The notes: a model not told the origin generated them from the letters alone. A stretch of 8,697 nt of DNA from an uncultured bacterium (GCA_905216075.1 CAJMSO010000066.1:1-8697); one strand, 5' to 3'. Positions 1-6,438 are shown, counted from the first letter of the stretch. Translations and numbers: made by a program.

Positions 1-351
1 TCTTCCAAGCAGGTCGAGCAGCTCTACGCCGACGGCAGCTATGACGCCGGCGCGCTCTATCGCAAGCCCGGCATCAAGCTGCTGGTGGACTTCATCACCA
101 ACCCCGCCTTTATGGCGACCGGCAACGCCGAGCGCCTGCAGCGCCTGCACGACGACATCAAGGGCAAGGACTGGTTTATGGCCCTGCTCGACATTGAGGA
201 GTACATCCAGACCAAGGAGCGCGTGCTGGCAGACTACGAGGACCAGGACGCTTGGATGCGCAAGGCGCTGATCAACATCGCCAACGCCGGCACCTTCTCG
301 TCTGACCGCACGATCTCCCAGTACAACGACGAGATTTGGCACCTGAGCTAA
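1..351 (+). CDS. glgP: Glycogen/maltodextrin phosphorylase, C-terminal end (partial)
   Basis: The first 116 codons of the window are the C-terminal end of a gene whose start lies to the left; the frame is open from base 1 and ends with TAA at 349-351. The ending, with SDRTISQYNDEIW just before the stop, is the characteristic C-terminus of GT35 alpha-glucan phosphorylases, as are the DxWMRKALINIANAGTFSSDRT stretch and the upstream acidic helix region. These cytoplasmic, pyridoxal-phosphate enzymes release glucose-1-phosphate from glycogen, starch or maltodextrin. The PLP lysine and catalytic residues lie outside the window, so glycogen and maltodextrin preference (GlgP versus MalP) cannot be told apart. 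The gene converges on the sugar ABC operon, which fits a shared alpha-glucan role. A strong terminator follows 26 bases after the stop. Confidence 0.9.
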   Translation, partial: SSKQVEQLYADGSYDAGALYRKPGIKLLVDFITNPAFMATGNAERLQRLHDDIKGKDWFMALLDIEEYIQTKERVLADYEDQDAWMRKALINIANAGTFSSDRTISQYNDEIWHLS

Positions 352-377
352 TTTCGTTTCCTTTACCCATCCTCTTG

Positions 378-412
378 AAAGCGGAGTCGCGGCAACGCGG
401 CTCCGCTTTTTT
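378..412 (+). terminator. Rho-independent terminator of the phosphorylase gene
   Basis: AAAGCGGAGTCGC (378-390) pairs with GCGGCTCCGCTTT (397-409) across a 6-base loop, with one G-U pair. A run of six T (407-412) follows. It lies 26 bases after the phosphorylase stop codon. Confidence 0.9.
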
Positions 413-449
413 GCCCGCGTGTTGCCCGTGGCCCGCCTCGACAAAATCG

Positions 450-745
450 TCTCAATCTGTAACACCTACTCGGCCAAAACGGCCCTACCTGTTACAGATC
501 AAGACAAACCGGTCCTTTCCCTAGGGTTTATCTCAATCTGTAACATCTAACGTCTGAAATCCGCCCTTACTGTTACAGATCGAGACAAAAGGATAAGCCG
601 GCTAATACAATCTCGTTCTGTAACAGGTAGCTGCCGAAATCAGCCTCCCGTGTTACAGATCGAGATGAAAGGATAGGCAGCTCGATGCTGTCTCAATCTG
701 TAACATCTAGACCCAATTTGGCCCTCCTCCTGTTACAGATCAAGA
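450..745. repeat. Four-unit array of 55-base imperfect palindromes with an 80-base period
   Basis: Four units lie at 450-504, 531-585, 611-665 and 691-745. Each has a 15-base left arm (TCTCAATCTGTAACA; TCTCGTTCTGTAACA in unit 3), exactly 25 bases of middle, and a 15-base right arm that is nearly its reverse complement (TGTTACAGATCRAGA). Unit starts are 81, 80 and 80 apart, so the eight arms lie about 40 bases apart in alternating orientation. Middles are diverged in sequence, apart from a shared TA near the start, an A/T patch in the centre (AAA in three units, AATTT in unit 4) and a following GCC, but constant in length. Right arms continue as CAAACCGG (units 1, 4) or AAAGGATA (units 2, 3). 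Either strand as RNA would fold into a row of hairpins. The array sits between convergent genes and encodes no plausible protein. It may be a BIME-like element, a binding-site array or structured RNA; I cannot tell which. Confidence 0.9.
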
Positions 746-777
746 CAAACCGGCAGATGAACGGCCCCAGCACAAAG

Positions 778-817
778 AAAGGCTCCCCTCTCGCCCAGCG
801 GACGGGAGGGGAGCCTT
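778..817 (-). terminator. Rho-independent terminator of the ABC operon
   Basis: GGCTCCCCTC (781-790) and GAGGGGAGCC (806-815) form a perfect 10-bp stem, extended by flanking A-T pairs. Read on the minus strand the stem is followed by TTTCTTTG, a T-rich tail. It lies about 70 bases past the stop of the ATPase gene, the last gene of the leftward operon. The tail is less T-rich in the plus direction. Confidence 0.8.
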
Positions 818-885
818 ATATGTGACCACGGCAAAAGGATGGCAAAGCCGCAGTCGCCCAAAAGGAGGGCCTGATTGGATCGGGC

Positions 886-2085
886 CTAGATAAGGTTCTT
901 GCCAGACACCTTATCGAAGAGATGGGTCGCGTTCTTCTCGAACTTGAACCAAATGGGGTCGCCCGCCTTGAGCGCACCCTTGGCCTCGAGATCGACGACG
1001 GGGATGATCAGGACAAACTGGCCGTCGGGAGACATCACGTGAACGTGCTCGGTCGAACCCATGAGCTCGGTAACCTCGATGGTGCCCCGAAGCGCACCCT
1101 CCTCGCCCTTTTCGGCAAGCCGAATCTGCTCGGGGCGCACGCCGGCCGTAATCTCCTTCACGTCGCCGCCGTCCCAATTAAGGGCGAGCTGAGCGCAGGT
1201 CTCGGGAGCCAGCGCGACATTCATGTCGTCGGTCTTGACGGTAAAGCCGTCGCCCGAGCGCACCAGCTGGGCATCGAAGAAGTTCATCTGCGGCACGCCG
1301 ATGAAGCCGGCGACGAAGATGTTCGCGGGATGGTTGAAGACCTCCTGCGGCGTGGCGATCTGCTGGACAACGCCGTCCTTCATGACCACGATACGGTCGC
1401 CGAGAGTCATGGCCTCGGTCTGGTCGTGAGTGACATAGATGAACGTACCCTTGATCTCGTGGCGCAGCTTGATGAGCTCGGCACGCATCTGGTTACGAAG
1501 CTTGGCGTCCAGGTTGGACAGCGGCTCGTCCATCAGGAAGACCTTGGGGTCACGCACGATGGCGCGGCCGATGGCGACGCGCTGGCGCTGACCGCCCGAA
1601 AGCGCCTTAGGCTTGCGGTCGAGGTACTCGGTGATACCCAAGATCTCGGCAGCGGAGCGAACCTTGCGGTCGATCTCGTCTTTGGGGACCTTCTTGAGCT
1701 CAAGCGTAAACGCCATGTTCTCGTACACCGTCATGTTGGGGTACAGAGCGTAGCTCTGGAACACCATGGCGATGTCGCGGTCCTTGGGCGCCACGTCGTT
1801 GACGCGCTTGCCGTCGATGAGCACGTCGCCCGAGGTAATGTCCTCCAGGCCGGCGACCATGCGCATCGTCGTGGACTTGCCGCAGCCAGACGGGCCAACG
1901 AGAACGACAAACTCCTGGTCATGCACGGTGAGATTAAAGTCCTCCACCGCGAGCACGCCGTCCTCGGTAACCTTGAGGTTGTGCTTCTTCTCCTTGGTCT
2001 TCTTCTTTTTGCCAAAGAAGCCCTTCTTTTTGGACTCGTTGTTGGGATACACCTTCTGAACATGTTTGAGAACGATCTCGGCCAT
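886..2085 (-). CDS. msmK: CUT1 sugar ABC transporter ATP-binding protein (MsmK/UgpC/MalK-like)
   Basis: This 399-residue ATPase energises the import of sugar through the two permeases encoded upstream. Visible motifs are Walker A GPSGCGKST (64-72), Q-loop Gln110, signature LSGGQ (162-166), Walker B VFLMDE (182-187), D-loop SNLD (190-193) and H-loop His220. The C-terminal third carries the regulatory/OB-fold region of the MalK family, including GVRPEQIRL. An insertion at about residues 15-43 is very rich in lysine (ten Lys between 19 and 34) and separates the first two strands of the nucleotide-binding fold; typical MalK proteins lack it. The start is supported by AAAGG placed 7 bases upstream. 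It is the last gene of the operon, 68 bases after permease 2, with a hairpin between them. Databases often label this family UgpC, but the context suggests sugar rather than glycerol-3-phosphate. Many Gram-positive CUT1 systems borrow a shared ATPase; this one has its own. Confidence 0.95.
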   Translation of the reverse strand: MAEIVLKHVQKVYPNNESKKKGFFGKKKKTKEKKHNLKVTEDGVLAVEDFNLTVHDQEFVVLVGPSGCGKSTTMRMVAGLEDITSGDVLIDGKRVNDVAPKDRDIAMVFQSYALYPNMTVYENMAFTLELKKVPKDEIDRKVRSAAEILGITEYLDRKPKALSGGQRQRVAIGRAIVRDPKVFLMDEPLSNLDAKLRNQMRAELIKLRHEIKGTFIYVTHDQTEAMTLGDRIVVMKDGVVQQIATPQEVFNHPANIFVAGFIGVPQMNFFDAQLVRSGDGFTVKTDDMNVALAPETCAQLALNWDGGDVKEITAGVRPEQIRLAEKGEEGALRGTIEVTELMGSTEHVHVMSPDGQFVLIIPVVDLEAKGALKAGDPIWFKFEKNATHLFDKVSGKNLI

Positions 2086-2103
2086 GTCTTTACCTTTCGA
2101 TAT

Positions 2104-2128
2104 GCGGCGCCACGCTGAGGGGCGCCGC
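2104..2128 (-). other. Intercistronic hairpin between permease 2 and ATPase genes
   Basis: GCGGCGCC (2104-2111) and GGCGCCGC (2121-2128) form a perfect 8-bp GC stem with a 9-base loop. On the minus strand it is followed by ATATCGAAAGG, not a T-run, so it does not look like a terminator. It sits just upstream of the ATPase ribosome binding site and may affect mRNA stability or translation. Confidence 0.6.
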
Positions 2129-2153
2129 AGAAACTTGCAAAACAGTTACGGCA

Positions 2154-2993
2154 TCAGCCCTTGACGGCACCTGCCACCACGCCGTCGATGATGTACTTCT
2201 GGCAGAGGATGTACATGATGACGATGGGGATAACGACCATCATGATGCAGGCCATCATGGGACCGAGCTCGACGTGGCCGTAGCCGCCGCGGAAGTACTG
2301 GATCAAGATAGGAATGGTCTTGTACTTGGTGGAGTCGAGCGTAAGGTAGGGCAGCAGATAGTCGTTCCAGACCCACATGGTCTCGAGGATGCCGACCGAA
2401 AGATAGGTGGGCTTCATGATGGGAAGGACGATCTTAAAGAACACCTGGACCGGGTTGCATCCGTCGATCATGGCCGCCTCCTCGATCTCGAGCGGGATGT
2501 TCTTTACAAAGCCGGCGAACATAAAGACCGCCAGGCCCGCGCCAAAGCCCAGATAGATAAAGCAGATGTTGAACGGCGTATTAAAGCCGATGCGGTCCGC
2601 CAAATTGGACAGCGTGAACATGAGCATCTGGAAGGGCACGACCATCGAGAAGACGAACAGGTAATAGAAGAAGTTCGAGATCTTGTTGTTGACACGAACC
2701 ACATACCAAGCGCACATGGAGCAGCACACCAAAATCAGCACGACCGACGTGACCGTGATGATGAGCGAGTACATAAATGCCGAGGCAAAGCCCTGCTCGT
2801 TAAGGGCGTGCACGTAGTTTGCAAGGCCGTTGAACGTCTCGGGCGTGAGCAGATCGAACGCCGTGGTGGTGCTGATTGCGGTCGCTTTCTTAAAGGAATT
2901 GAGCGCAATCATGAACACGGGGTAGATCCACGCGAGCGACAGAATCGTAAAGAAAATCGAGAGCGCGCGGTTGATAACCTTATCGCGTTTCAT
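2154..2993 (-). CDS. Sugar ABC transporter permease 2 (MalG/CUT1 family)
   Basis: This 279-residue integral membrane protein is the second permease of the importer. It has about six hydrophobic segments (roughly 10-31, 71-94, 107-130, 139-162, 194-215 and 240-262). The conserved cytoplasmic EAA loop that docks on the ATPase is EAAMIDG at 172-178, followed by a KIVLP segment. Length and layout match MalG-type proteins. The start codon overlaps the stop of permease 1 by one base (TAATG), so the two are translationally coupled. A near-perfect ribosome binding site lies in the end of the upstream gene. The substrate cannot be read from the permease alone. Confidence 0.93.
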   Translation of the reverse strand: MKRDKVINRALSIFFTILSLAWIYPVFMIALNSFKKATAISTTTAFDLLTPETFNGLANYVHALNEQGFASAFMYSLIITVTSVVLILVCCSMCAWYVVRVNNKISNFFYYLFVFSMVVPFQMLMFTLSNLADRIGFNTPFNICFIYLGFGAGLAVFMFAGFVKNIPLEIEEAAMIDGCNPVQVFFKIVLPIMKPTYLSVGILETMWVWNDYLLPYLTLDSTKYKTIPILIQYFRGGYGHVELGPMMACIMMVVIPIVIMYILCQKYIIDGVVAGAVKG

Positions 2994-3847
2994 TACTGCT
3001 GCACCTCCTTGGACCTCGTGGCCTTAAGCTGAATCATGGAGATGGCTACGACCAGGATGCAGAAGATAACCGCCTTGGCCTGACCGATGCCCTGCCATGC
3101 GATACCGGCACGCGAATAGAACGTGTTGTAGATGTTCAGGGCGAGCATCTCGGTGGAGTGCGCGGGGGCGCCGCCGGTAAGGGCGAGGTTCTGGTCGAAC
3201 AGCTTAAAGCCGTTGGTGATGGACAGGAACAGGCAGATGGTGATGGTCGGCATCAGGTTAGGGATCTTAACCTTCCAAAACGTCTGCCATGCCGTGGCAC
3301 CGTCGACCTTGGCGGCCTCGATGTAGTCGGACGGAATGGACTGCAGACCAGCGATGTAGATGATCATCATGTAGCCGACCTGCTGCCACAGGGTCAGGAT
3401 GATAAGGCCCCAGAAGCCAGCAGCAGAGTTAAGGGCAATGAGCTGGGCGCCCACGTTGGAGAGCAGGCAGTTGATCAGAATCTGCCAGATGTAGCCCAGC
3501 ACGATGCCGCCGATCAGGTTAGGCATAAAGAAGATCGTACGGAAGATGTTGGTGCCTTTGAGCGCCTTGCGGGTGAGCGCCTGCGCAATTGCCAGGGCGA
3601 TCACGTTGATGAGCACCGTCGACAGGAAGGCAAACGCCACGGTAAAGAAGAACGACGTGGCAAACTGTGGATCGGACAGTGCGCGCACGTAGTTCTCGAT
3701 ACCGACAAAGTGCGCATTGTTGATGGTAATAAACTGGCAGAACGAGAGATAGAAGCCCTGGATAAAGGGGATCACGAACCCGATCATAAACGCCAGGCAC
3801 GTGGGCAGCATAAAGAGCGGCCACCAGCGCTTGAGTGCTTTGCCCAT
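2993..3847 (-). CDS. Sugar ABC transporter permease 1 (MalF/CUT1 family)
   Basis: This 284-residue integral membrane protein is the first permease of the importer. Hydrophobic segments lie near 10-36, 67-90, 108-128, 145-168, 199-212 and 255-274. The EAA loop reads EAAKVDGA at 177-184 and ends in KIPNLMP, the usual docking element for the ATPase. The length fits short MalF/MsmF-type permeases of Gram-positive bacteria, which lack the large periplasmic insertion of E. coli MalF. The start is supported by AAAGGA (3855-3860), 7 bases upstream. It lies 87 bases after the binding-protein gene, with a very stable hairpin in that gap, and overlaps the following permease gene by one base. Confidence 0.93.
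   Translation of the reverse strand: MGKALKRWWPLFMLPTCLAFMIGFVIPFIQGFYLSFCQFITINNAHFVGIENYVRALSDPQFATSFFFTVAFAFLSTVLINVIALAIAQALTRKALKGTNIFRTIFFMPNLIGGIVLGYIWQILINCLLSNVGAQLIALNSAAGFWGLIILTLWQQVGYMMIIYIAGLQSIPSDYIEAAKVDGATAWQTFWKVKIPNLMPTITICLFLSITNGFKLFDQNLALTGGAPAHSTEMLALNIYNTFYSRAGIAWQGIGQAKAVIFCILVVAISMIQLKATRSKEVQQ
3001..3010 (-). promoter_or_regulatory. Strong ribosome binding site of permease 2
   Basis: On the minus strand the bases read AAGGAGGTGC, a nearly full anti-16S match, 7 bases before the ATG at 2993. It lies inside the 3' end of permease 1. With the TAATG overlap, it indicates coupled but independently strong initiation. Confidence 0.85.
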
Positions 3848-3867
3848 AGAAGGGTCCTTTCAATATG

Positions 3868-3903
3868 CAGGGGGCGGGCAAACCTACGTCTGCCCGCCCC
3901 CTG
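3868..3903 (-). other. Very stable intercistronic hairpin after the binding-protein gene
   Basis: CAGGGGGCGGGCA (3868-3880) and TGCCCGCCCCCTG (3891-3903) are perfect complements, giving a 13-bp, almost all GC stem with a 10-base loop. It lies between the binding-protein stop and the permease 1 ribosome binding site. On the minus strand it is followed by CATATTGAAAGG, with no T-run. In maltose-type operons such hairpins are known to protect the upstream mRNA, so that binding protein outnumbers permeases; that role is inferred here. Confidence 0.8.
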
Positions 3904-3934
3904 TCGCTAATCAGATAGCTTGGGCAGCAACTGC

Positions 3935-5251
3935 TTACTCGGAAGCAGCCTTCTCGGTCTTCCAGCCATCGACGAAGGCGTTCTTGACGCCGTCCCACTT
4001 GGTGTTGTCGGCAGCATAGGCAATCAGAGCCTGCTTGAGGTTCTTCTTCCACTCCTCAGAGGGGATGTAGACGAAGTCCCAAGCGACGGTCTTCTTGCCG
4101 TCCTTGGCCATGGCAACGGCCTGCTGCGAGAAGACGTTGGTGGTCTCCTTGGCGCTCTTGAACGGAGCGGTCAGACCCATCTTGTCGGCGATGATGCTGG
4201 TCGGGGTGTCAGCGGTGACGCACCAGTACATGAAGTCCTCGGTGGCCTTCTGAGCATCCTCGGAAGCCTGGGAGCTCACGCACCAGTAGTTCTCGCCGCC
4301 GGAGCACAGGCCCTGGTTCTCCTCGCCGTCGACGCCGATGTAGATCGGCAGCATGCCGAGCTGGTCGTCGGTCATACCGGCCTTGGTGAGGTCAGCGTAT
4401 GCCCAAGAGCCGTTCTGATAGAAGACGGCCTTGCCGGTTGCGAACTCGTTGGTGGCGTCGTCACCGGTCTTGGAGGCAAGCTGCGAAGGATCGCAGGTGG
4501 AGTCGGTGATGTACAGGTCGAAGATCTGCTTGAAGTTGTCGAGATACTCGCCCTTGATCTCGTCGTCCTCCTGGTTGTGCTCCTTCTCGAACTCGTAGTA
4601 GAGCGGGAGGTTGGCGAGGTGGGTGGTGTAGCGCCAGCTGGAGGAGTCATCCATGCCGGCGGAAGTGAAGGCACCCTCAACGCCAAGCTCGTCCTTGCGG
4701 GCCTGGATGTCGTCGGCACAAGCCTTCAGCTTGTCGAAGGAGTTGATGTCCTCGGCCTTGTAGCCAGCCTTCTCGAGCAGCTGCTTGTTGTAGATGATGC
4801 CGTAGCTCTCCTGGACCCAGTCGATACCCAGATCCTTGCCATCGGACTGCAGAGCCAGGGAGTCGTCAATGAGCTCACCGCGAAGCTTGGTATCGGACAG
4901 GTCTGCGCAGTAATCCTTCCAGTTCTTAAGACCGGTGGGGCCGTTGACCTGGAACAGGGTCGGAGCGGAGCTCTTGGACATCTCGGACTTGAGCTTCTCC
5001 TCGTAGGTGTTGGAGGCGGCGGTCACGATCTTGACCTCGACGCCCTTCTCCTTCTTGTACGCCTTGGCGATCTCCTTCCACTCCTTGTCGACCTCGGGCT
5101 TAAATTGGAGGAAGTAGACCTCGGCAGCGTCACCAGAAGCAGAGGAGCCGGAGCCGGCGGAGCCACCGCAGCCCACGAGACCCAGACCAAGAACCGCAGC
5201 CGCGGAACCAGCAAAGCCCAGGAACTGTCTTCTGCTCATTTCGTTCTTCAT
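3935..5251 (-). CDS. CUT1 sugar ABC transporter substrate-binding lipoprotein (Tat-type signal)
   Basis: This 438-residue extracellular binding protein captures the sugar for the permeases encoded downstream. The N-terminus reads SRRQFLGF (6-13), a twin-arginine motif. A hydrophobic stretch and a lipobox LVGC follow, with Cys28 as the likely lipidated residue, then a Gly/Ser-rich linker. The mature part resembles family 1 (CUT1) binding proteins, with the two-lobed pattern seen in ESYGIIYNKQLLEKAGY, the NGSWAYADL region and a Trp-rich C-terminal half. I chose ATG 5251 because GAAAGGGTGG (5258-5267) ends 6 bases upstream of it; an in-frame GTG at 5269 would overlap that site. It is first in the operon. 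A control region with operator-like palindromes precedes it and a strong hairpin follows it. The neighbouring phosphorylase and TreR-like regulator suggest an alpha-glucoside or maltodextrin substrate, but this is inference. Confidence 0.93.
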   Translation of the reverse strand: MKNEMSRRQFLGFAGSAAAVLGLGLVGCGGSAGSGSSASGDAAEVYFLQFKPEVDKEWKEIAKAYKKEKGVEVKIVTAASNTYEEKLKSEMSKSSAPTLFQVNGPTGLKNWKDYCADLSDTKLRGELIDDSLALQSDGKDLGIDWVQESYGIIYNKQLLEKAGYKAEDINSFDKLKACADDIQARKDELGVEGAFTSAGMDDSSSWRYTTHLANLPLYYEFEKEHNQEDDEIKGEYLDNFKQIFDLYITDSTCDPSQLASKTGDDATNEFATGKAVFYQNGSWAYADLTKAGMTDDQLGMLPIYIGVDGEENQGLCSGGENYWCVSSQASEDAQKATEDFMYWCVTADTPTSIIADKMGLTAPFKSAKETTNVFSQQAVAMAKDGKKTVAWDFVYIPSEEWKKNLKQALIAYAADNTKWDGVKNAFVDGWKTEKAASE

Positions 5252-5257
5252 TACAAT

Positions 5258-5267
5258 CCACCCTTTC
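5258..5267 (-). promoter_or_regulatory. Ribosome binding site fixing the binding-protein start
   Basis: The minus strand reads GAAAGGGTGG, then ATTGTA, then ATG at 5251. This spacing favours the ATG over the upstream in-frame GTG at 5269, whose only purine-rich candidate (AAAGGG, 5282-5287) is about 12 bases away and inside a hairpin loop region. Confidence 0.75.
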
Positions 5268-5274
5268 ACACCGT

Positions 5275-5293
5275 GGCGGCACCCTTTGCCGCC
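5275..5293 (-). other. Leader hairpin just upstream of the binding-protein ribosome binding site
   Basis: GGCGGCA (5275-5281) and TGCCGCC (5287-5293) form a perfect 7-bp stem with a 5-base loop, 7 bases upstream of the ribosome binding site in the mRNA. A second short stem, GGGG/CCCC, lies near 5311-5325. They could be leader structures; a function is not shown. Confidence 0.4.
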
Positions 5294-5356
5294 GCCTTCG
5301 GAGATTGGCTCGGGGACTTTGCCCCTTTTGCTGATTTGTACGATACGCTATTTGGC

Positions 5357-5374
5357 TACTTGTTTGAACAAGTA
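5357..5374. promoter_or_regulatory. Palindromic operator-like site upstream of the ABC operon
   Basis: TACTTGTT-TG-AACAAGTA is an 18-base palindrome with perfect 8-base arms. Its core TTGTTTGAACAA (5360-5371) resembles the TTGTATATACAA type of operator known for TreR-like GntR-family repressors. It lies about 105 bases upstream of the binding-protein start, within the likely promoter region. The adjacent GntR-family gene product is the natural candidate to bind it. Confidence 0.65.
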
Positions 5375-5414
5375 TTACTAGAGCGGTAGAAAAACTTCGG
5401 TGAACGGTAGTTTC

Positions 5415-5446
5415 AACTTGATACTTGACAAGTTTTGTATAAACAA
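5415..5446. promoter_or_regulatory. Second operator cluster upstream of the ABC operon
   Basis: TTGTATAAACAA (5435-5446) differs from a perfect palindrome only in its centre, and its reverse reading, TTGTTTATACAA, matches the core of the 5360-5371 site in most positions; the centres are 75 bases apart. Next to it, AACTTG (5415-5420) and CAAGTT (5429-5434) flank ACTTGACAAGT (5423-5433), giving several overlapping ACTTG/CAAGT half-sites. I could not place convincing -35 and -10 boxes here with confidence. Confidence 0.5.
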
Positions 5447-5467
5447 TTATTTGTTATCGAATGCAGA

Positions 5468-5516
5468 GAAAACGCCCGGTCAAGCCGATGCATCGTCGGT
5501 TTGACCGGGCGTTTTC
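5468..5516 (-). terminator. Long-stem terminator of the GntR-family regulator gene
   Basis: GAAAACGCCCGGTCAA (5468-5483) pairs perfectly with TTGACCGGGCGTTTTC (5501-5516). The stem is extended inward by a G-T pair and CCGA/TCGG, leaving a 7-base loop. On the minus strand it ends in GTTTTCTC. It lies about 40 bases after the regulator stop codon and would keep regulator transcripts out of the ABC operon. The A-tract and T-tract symmetry could allow some activity in both directions. Confidence 0.85.
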
Positions 5517-5557
5517 GCTTTGAAGGCATGAGTCTCGTCAGGCTGCGAGCTAGCCGG

Positions 5558-6277
5558 CTATCGCTTGGAGTTGACGCGGTAATGGAAGATCTCGGGATGC
5601 GTGCGGGCATGCGTGACCTCGAACAAGATGCCGTCCGAGGTGTACGACTGGCTCTCCATGACGGCGACACAGTTGTATTTGCCGAGGTCAAGATAGCTGC
5701 AGTCCTCATCGTTGGCAAGCTCGACGCTCACTGTACGGCGACTCGCCATCACCTTGACGCCGCGTTTGTGCTCCAGATAGTCGTAAATTGACTTTGCGGC
5801 GATCTCGGGCGTCAGGCCCTTGGCGATTGACTCCAAAAAGTAACCATGGTCTACTTGGCGTGCATTGCCGTTAAGGCTTCGGACACGCACCACGCGAATC
5901 AACTCCTCGCCCACCTTAAAGCCCAGGCAACGAGAGAGTTGCTCAGTGCAAATCAAATGTTCAAAAGACTTGACCTCGGTCGATGCGACGGCATTGTTGC
6001 GCTTTGCAAATTCGCCAAACGACTCGACTTCCTCGAGTGCGCCCAGCATGTCGGTTTCGCCCTTGAGCCAAATAACGCGCACGCCCTTGCCGTGTATAGG
6101 CTGCACAAACATCTGGTCGGCCAGCATGCTCAAGGCGCGTCGAACGGTATTGCGCGTGCAGCCAAACTCCGCGGTCAGCTCGGCTTCGGTTGGCAGCATC
6201 TCCTGAAACGCATAAGTCCCGTTAATGATGCGCGAACGGATCTCGCGGTAGATTCCTTCGTAAATCGCTTTTGGCAT
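5558..6277 (-). CDS. GntR-family (HutC/TreR-like) transcriptional repressor with UTRA domain
   Basis: This 239-residue DNA-binding regulator has an N-terminal winged helix-turn-helix at about residues 5-68. The segment LPTEAELTAEFGCTRNTVRR carries the recognition helix, and HGKGVRV forms the wing. A UTRA effector-binding domain occupies about 85-235; IAAKSIYDYLEHKRGVKV and the following DGILFEVTHARTHPEIF stretch are TreR-like. Known TreR proteins repress trehalose genes and respond to trehalose-6-phosphate; the effector here is inferred to be a sugar phosphate but is not shown. The start is supported by AGAGGTGA (6282-6289) just upstream. It is divergent from the PTS gene and is followed, after a strong terminator, by the ABC operon control region. 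TTGTTT-type sites occur on both sides of it, so autoregulation and control of both transporters are plausible. Confidence 0.92.
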   Translation of the reverse strand: MPKAIYEGIYREIRSRIINGTYAFQEMLPTEAELTAEFGCTRNTVRRALSMLADQMFVQPIHGKGVRVIWLKGETDMLGALEEVESFGEFAKRNNAVASTEVKSFEHLICTEQLSRCLGFKVGEELIRVVRVRSLNGNARQVDHGYFLESIAKGLTPEIAAKSIYDYLEHKRGVKVMASRRTVSVELANDEDCSYLDLGKYNCVAVMESQSYTSDGILFEVTHARTHPEIFHYRVNSKR

Positions 6278-6310
6278 GACTTCACCTCTAATGAATATGT
6301 ATGGTTAGGC

Positions 6311-6341
6311 ACGATAGCATTTCTTAAAGTTGTTTAAACCG
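6311..6341 (-). promoter_or_regulatory. Possible regulator-gene promoter overlapped by an operator-like site
   Basis: The minus strand reads TTTAAA (6333-6338), 16 bases, then TATCGT (6311-6316) preceded by TG, a possible extended -10. TTGTTTAAACCG (6330-6341) overlaps the -35 and shares TTGTTT.AAC with the site upstream of the ABC operon. The second half of the palindrome is not conserved here. This is a pattern-based guess. Confidence 0.35.
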
Positions 6342-6401
6342 ATTATCGGCAAAGCGACAGGATTTAACCGTTGACGGTTTCTGTCCCGCCCAAACCGGTT
6401 T
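6339..6401. promoter_or_regulatory. Cluster of short palindromes in the divergent regulator/PTS region
   Basis: Three perfect palindromes lie within about 60 bases: CCGAT-T-ATCGG (6339-6349), AACCGT-TG-ACGGTT (6366-6379) and AAACCGGTTT (6392-6401). The AACCG/CGGTT theme recurs in them. AAACCGGTTT is the kind of core seen in many LacI-family operators. They may be binding sites for a second regulator of the PTS gene. Confidence 0.4.
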
Positions 6402-6438
6402 CGATCAAAACTGCCGGTACGACAATCGTCTGGTCCTC

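Noticed and set aside
450..745. CRISPR array
   Set aside because: The repeats are short, alternate in orientation and pair across the middle; no cas gene is near, and a shared pattern persists in the middles. It is better described as an inverted-repeat array.
450..745. Type III toxin-antitoxin RNA repeat (ToxIN-like)
   Set aside because: Those antitoxins are direct repeats followed by a toxin gene. Here the repeats alternate and both flanking genes are sugar-metabolism genes read toward the array.
922..2118. 398-codon open frame on the plus strand opposite the ATPase gene
   Set aside because: It is a codon-bias shadow of the ATPase gene: its composition is low-complexity and rich in His, Asp and Leu, it has no recognisable domain, and the minus-strand frame carries every ABC motif.
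5252..5269. Six-residue N-terminal extension of the binding protein from a GTG at 5269
   Set aside because: The extension would lie on the ribosome binding site used by ATG 5251, adds a poor signal-peptide start, and has no well-spaced binding site of its own.
3920..5389. 489-codon open frame on the plus strand opposite the binding-protein gene
   Set aside because: Its translation is dominated by Gly, Leu and Val without motifs, whereas the minus strand encodes a clear lipoprotein with a ribosome binding site. High-GC genes often leave long antisense frames.
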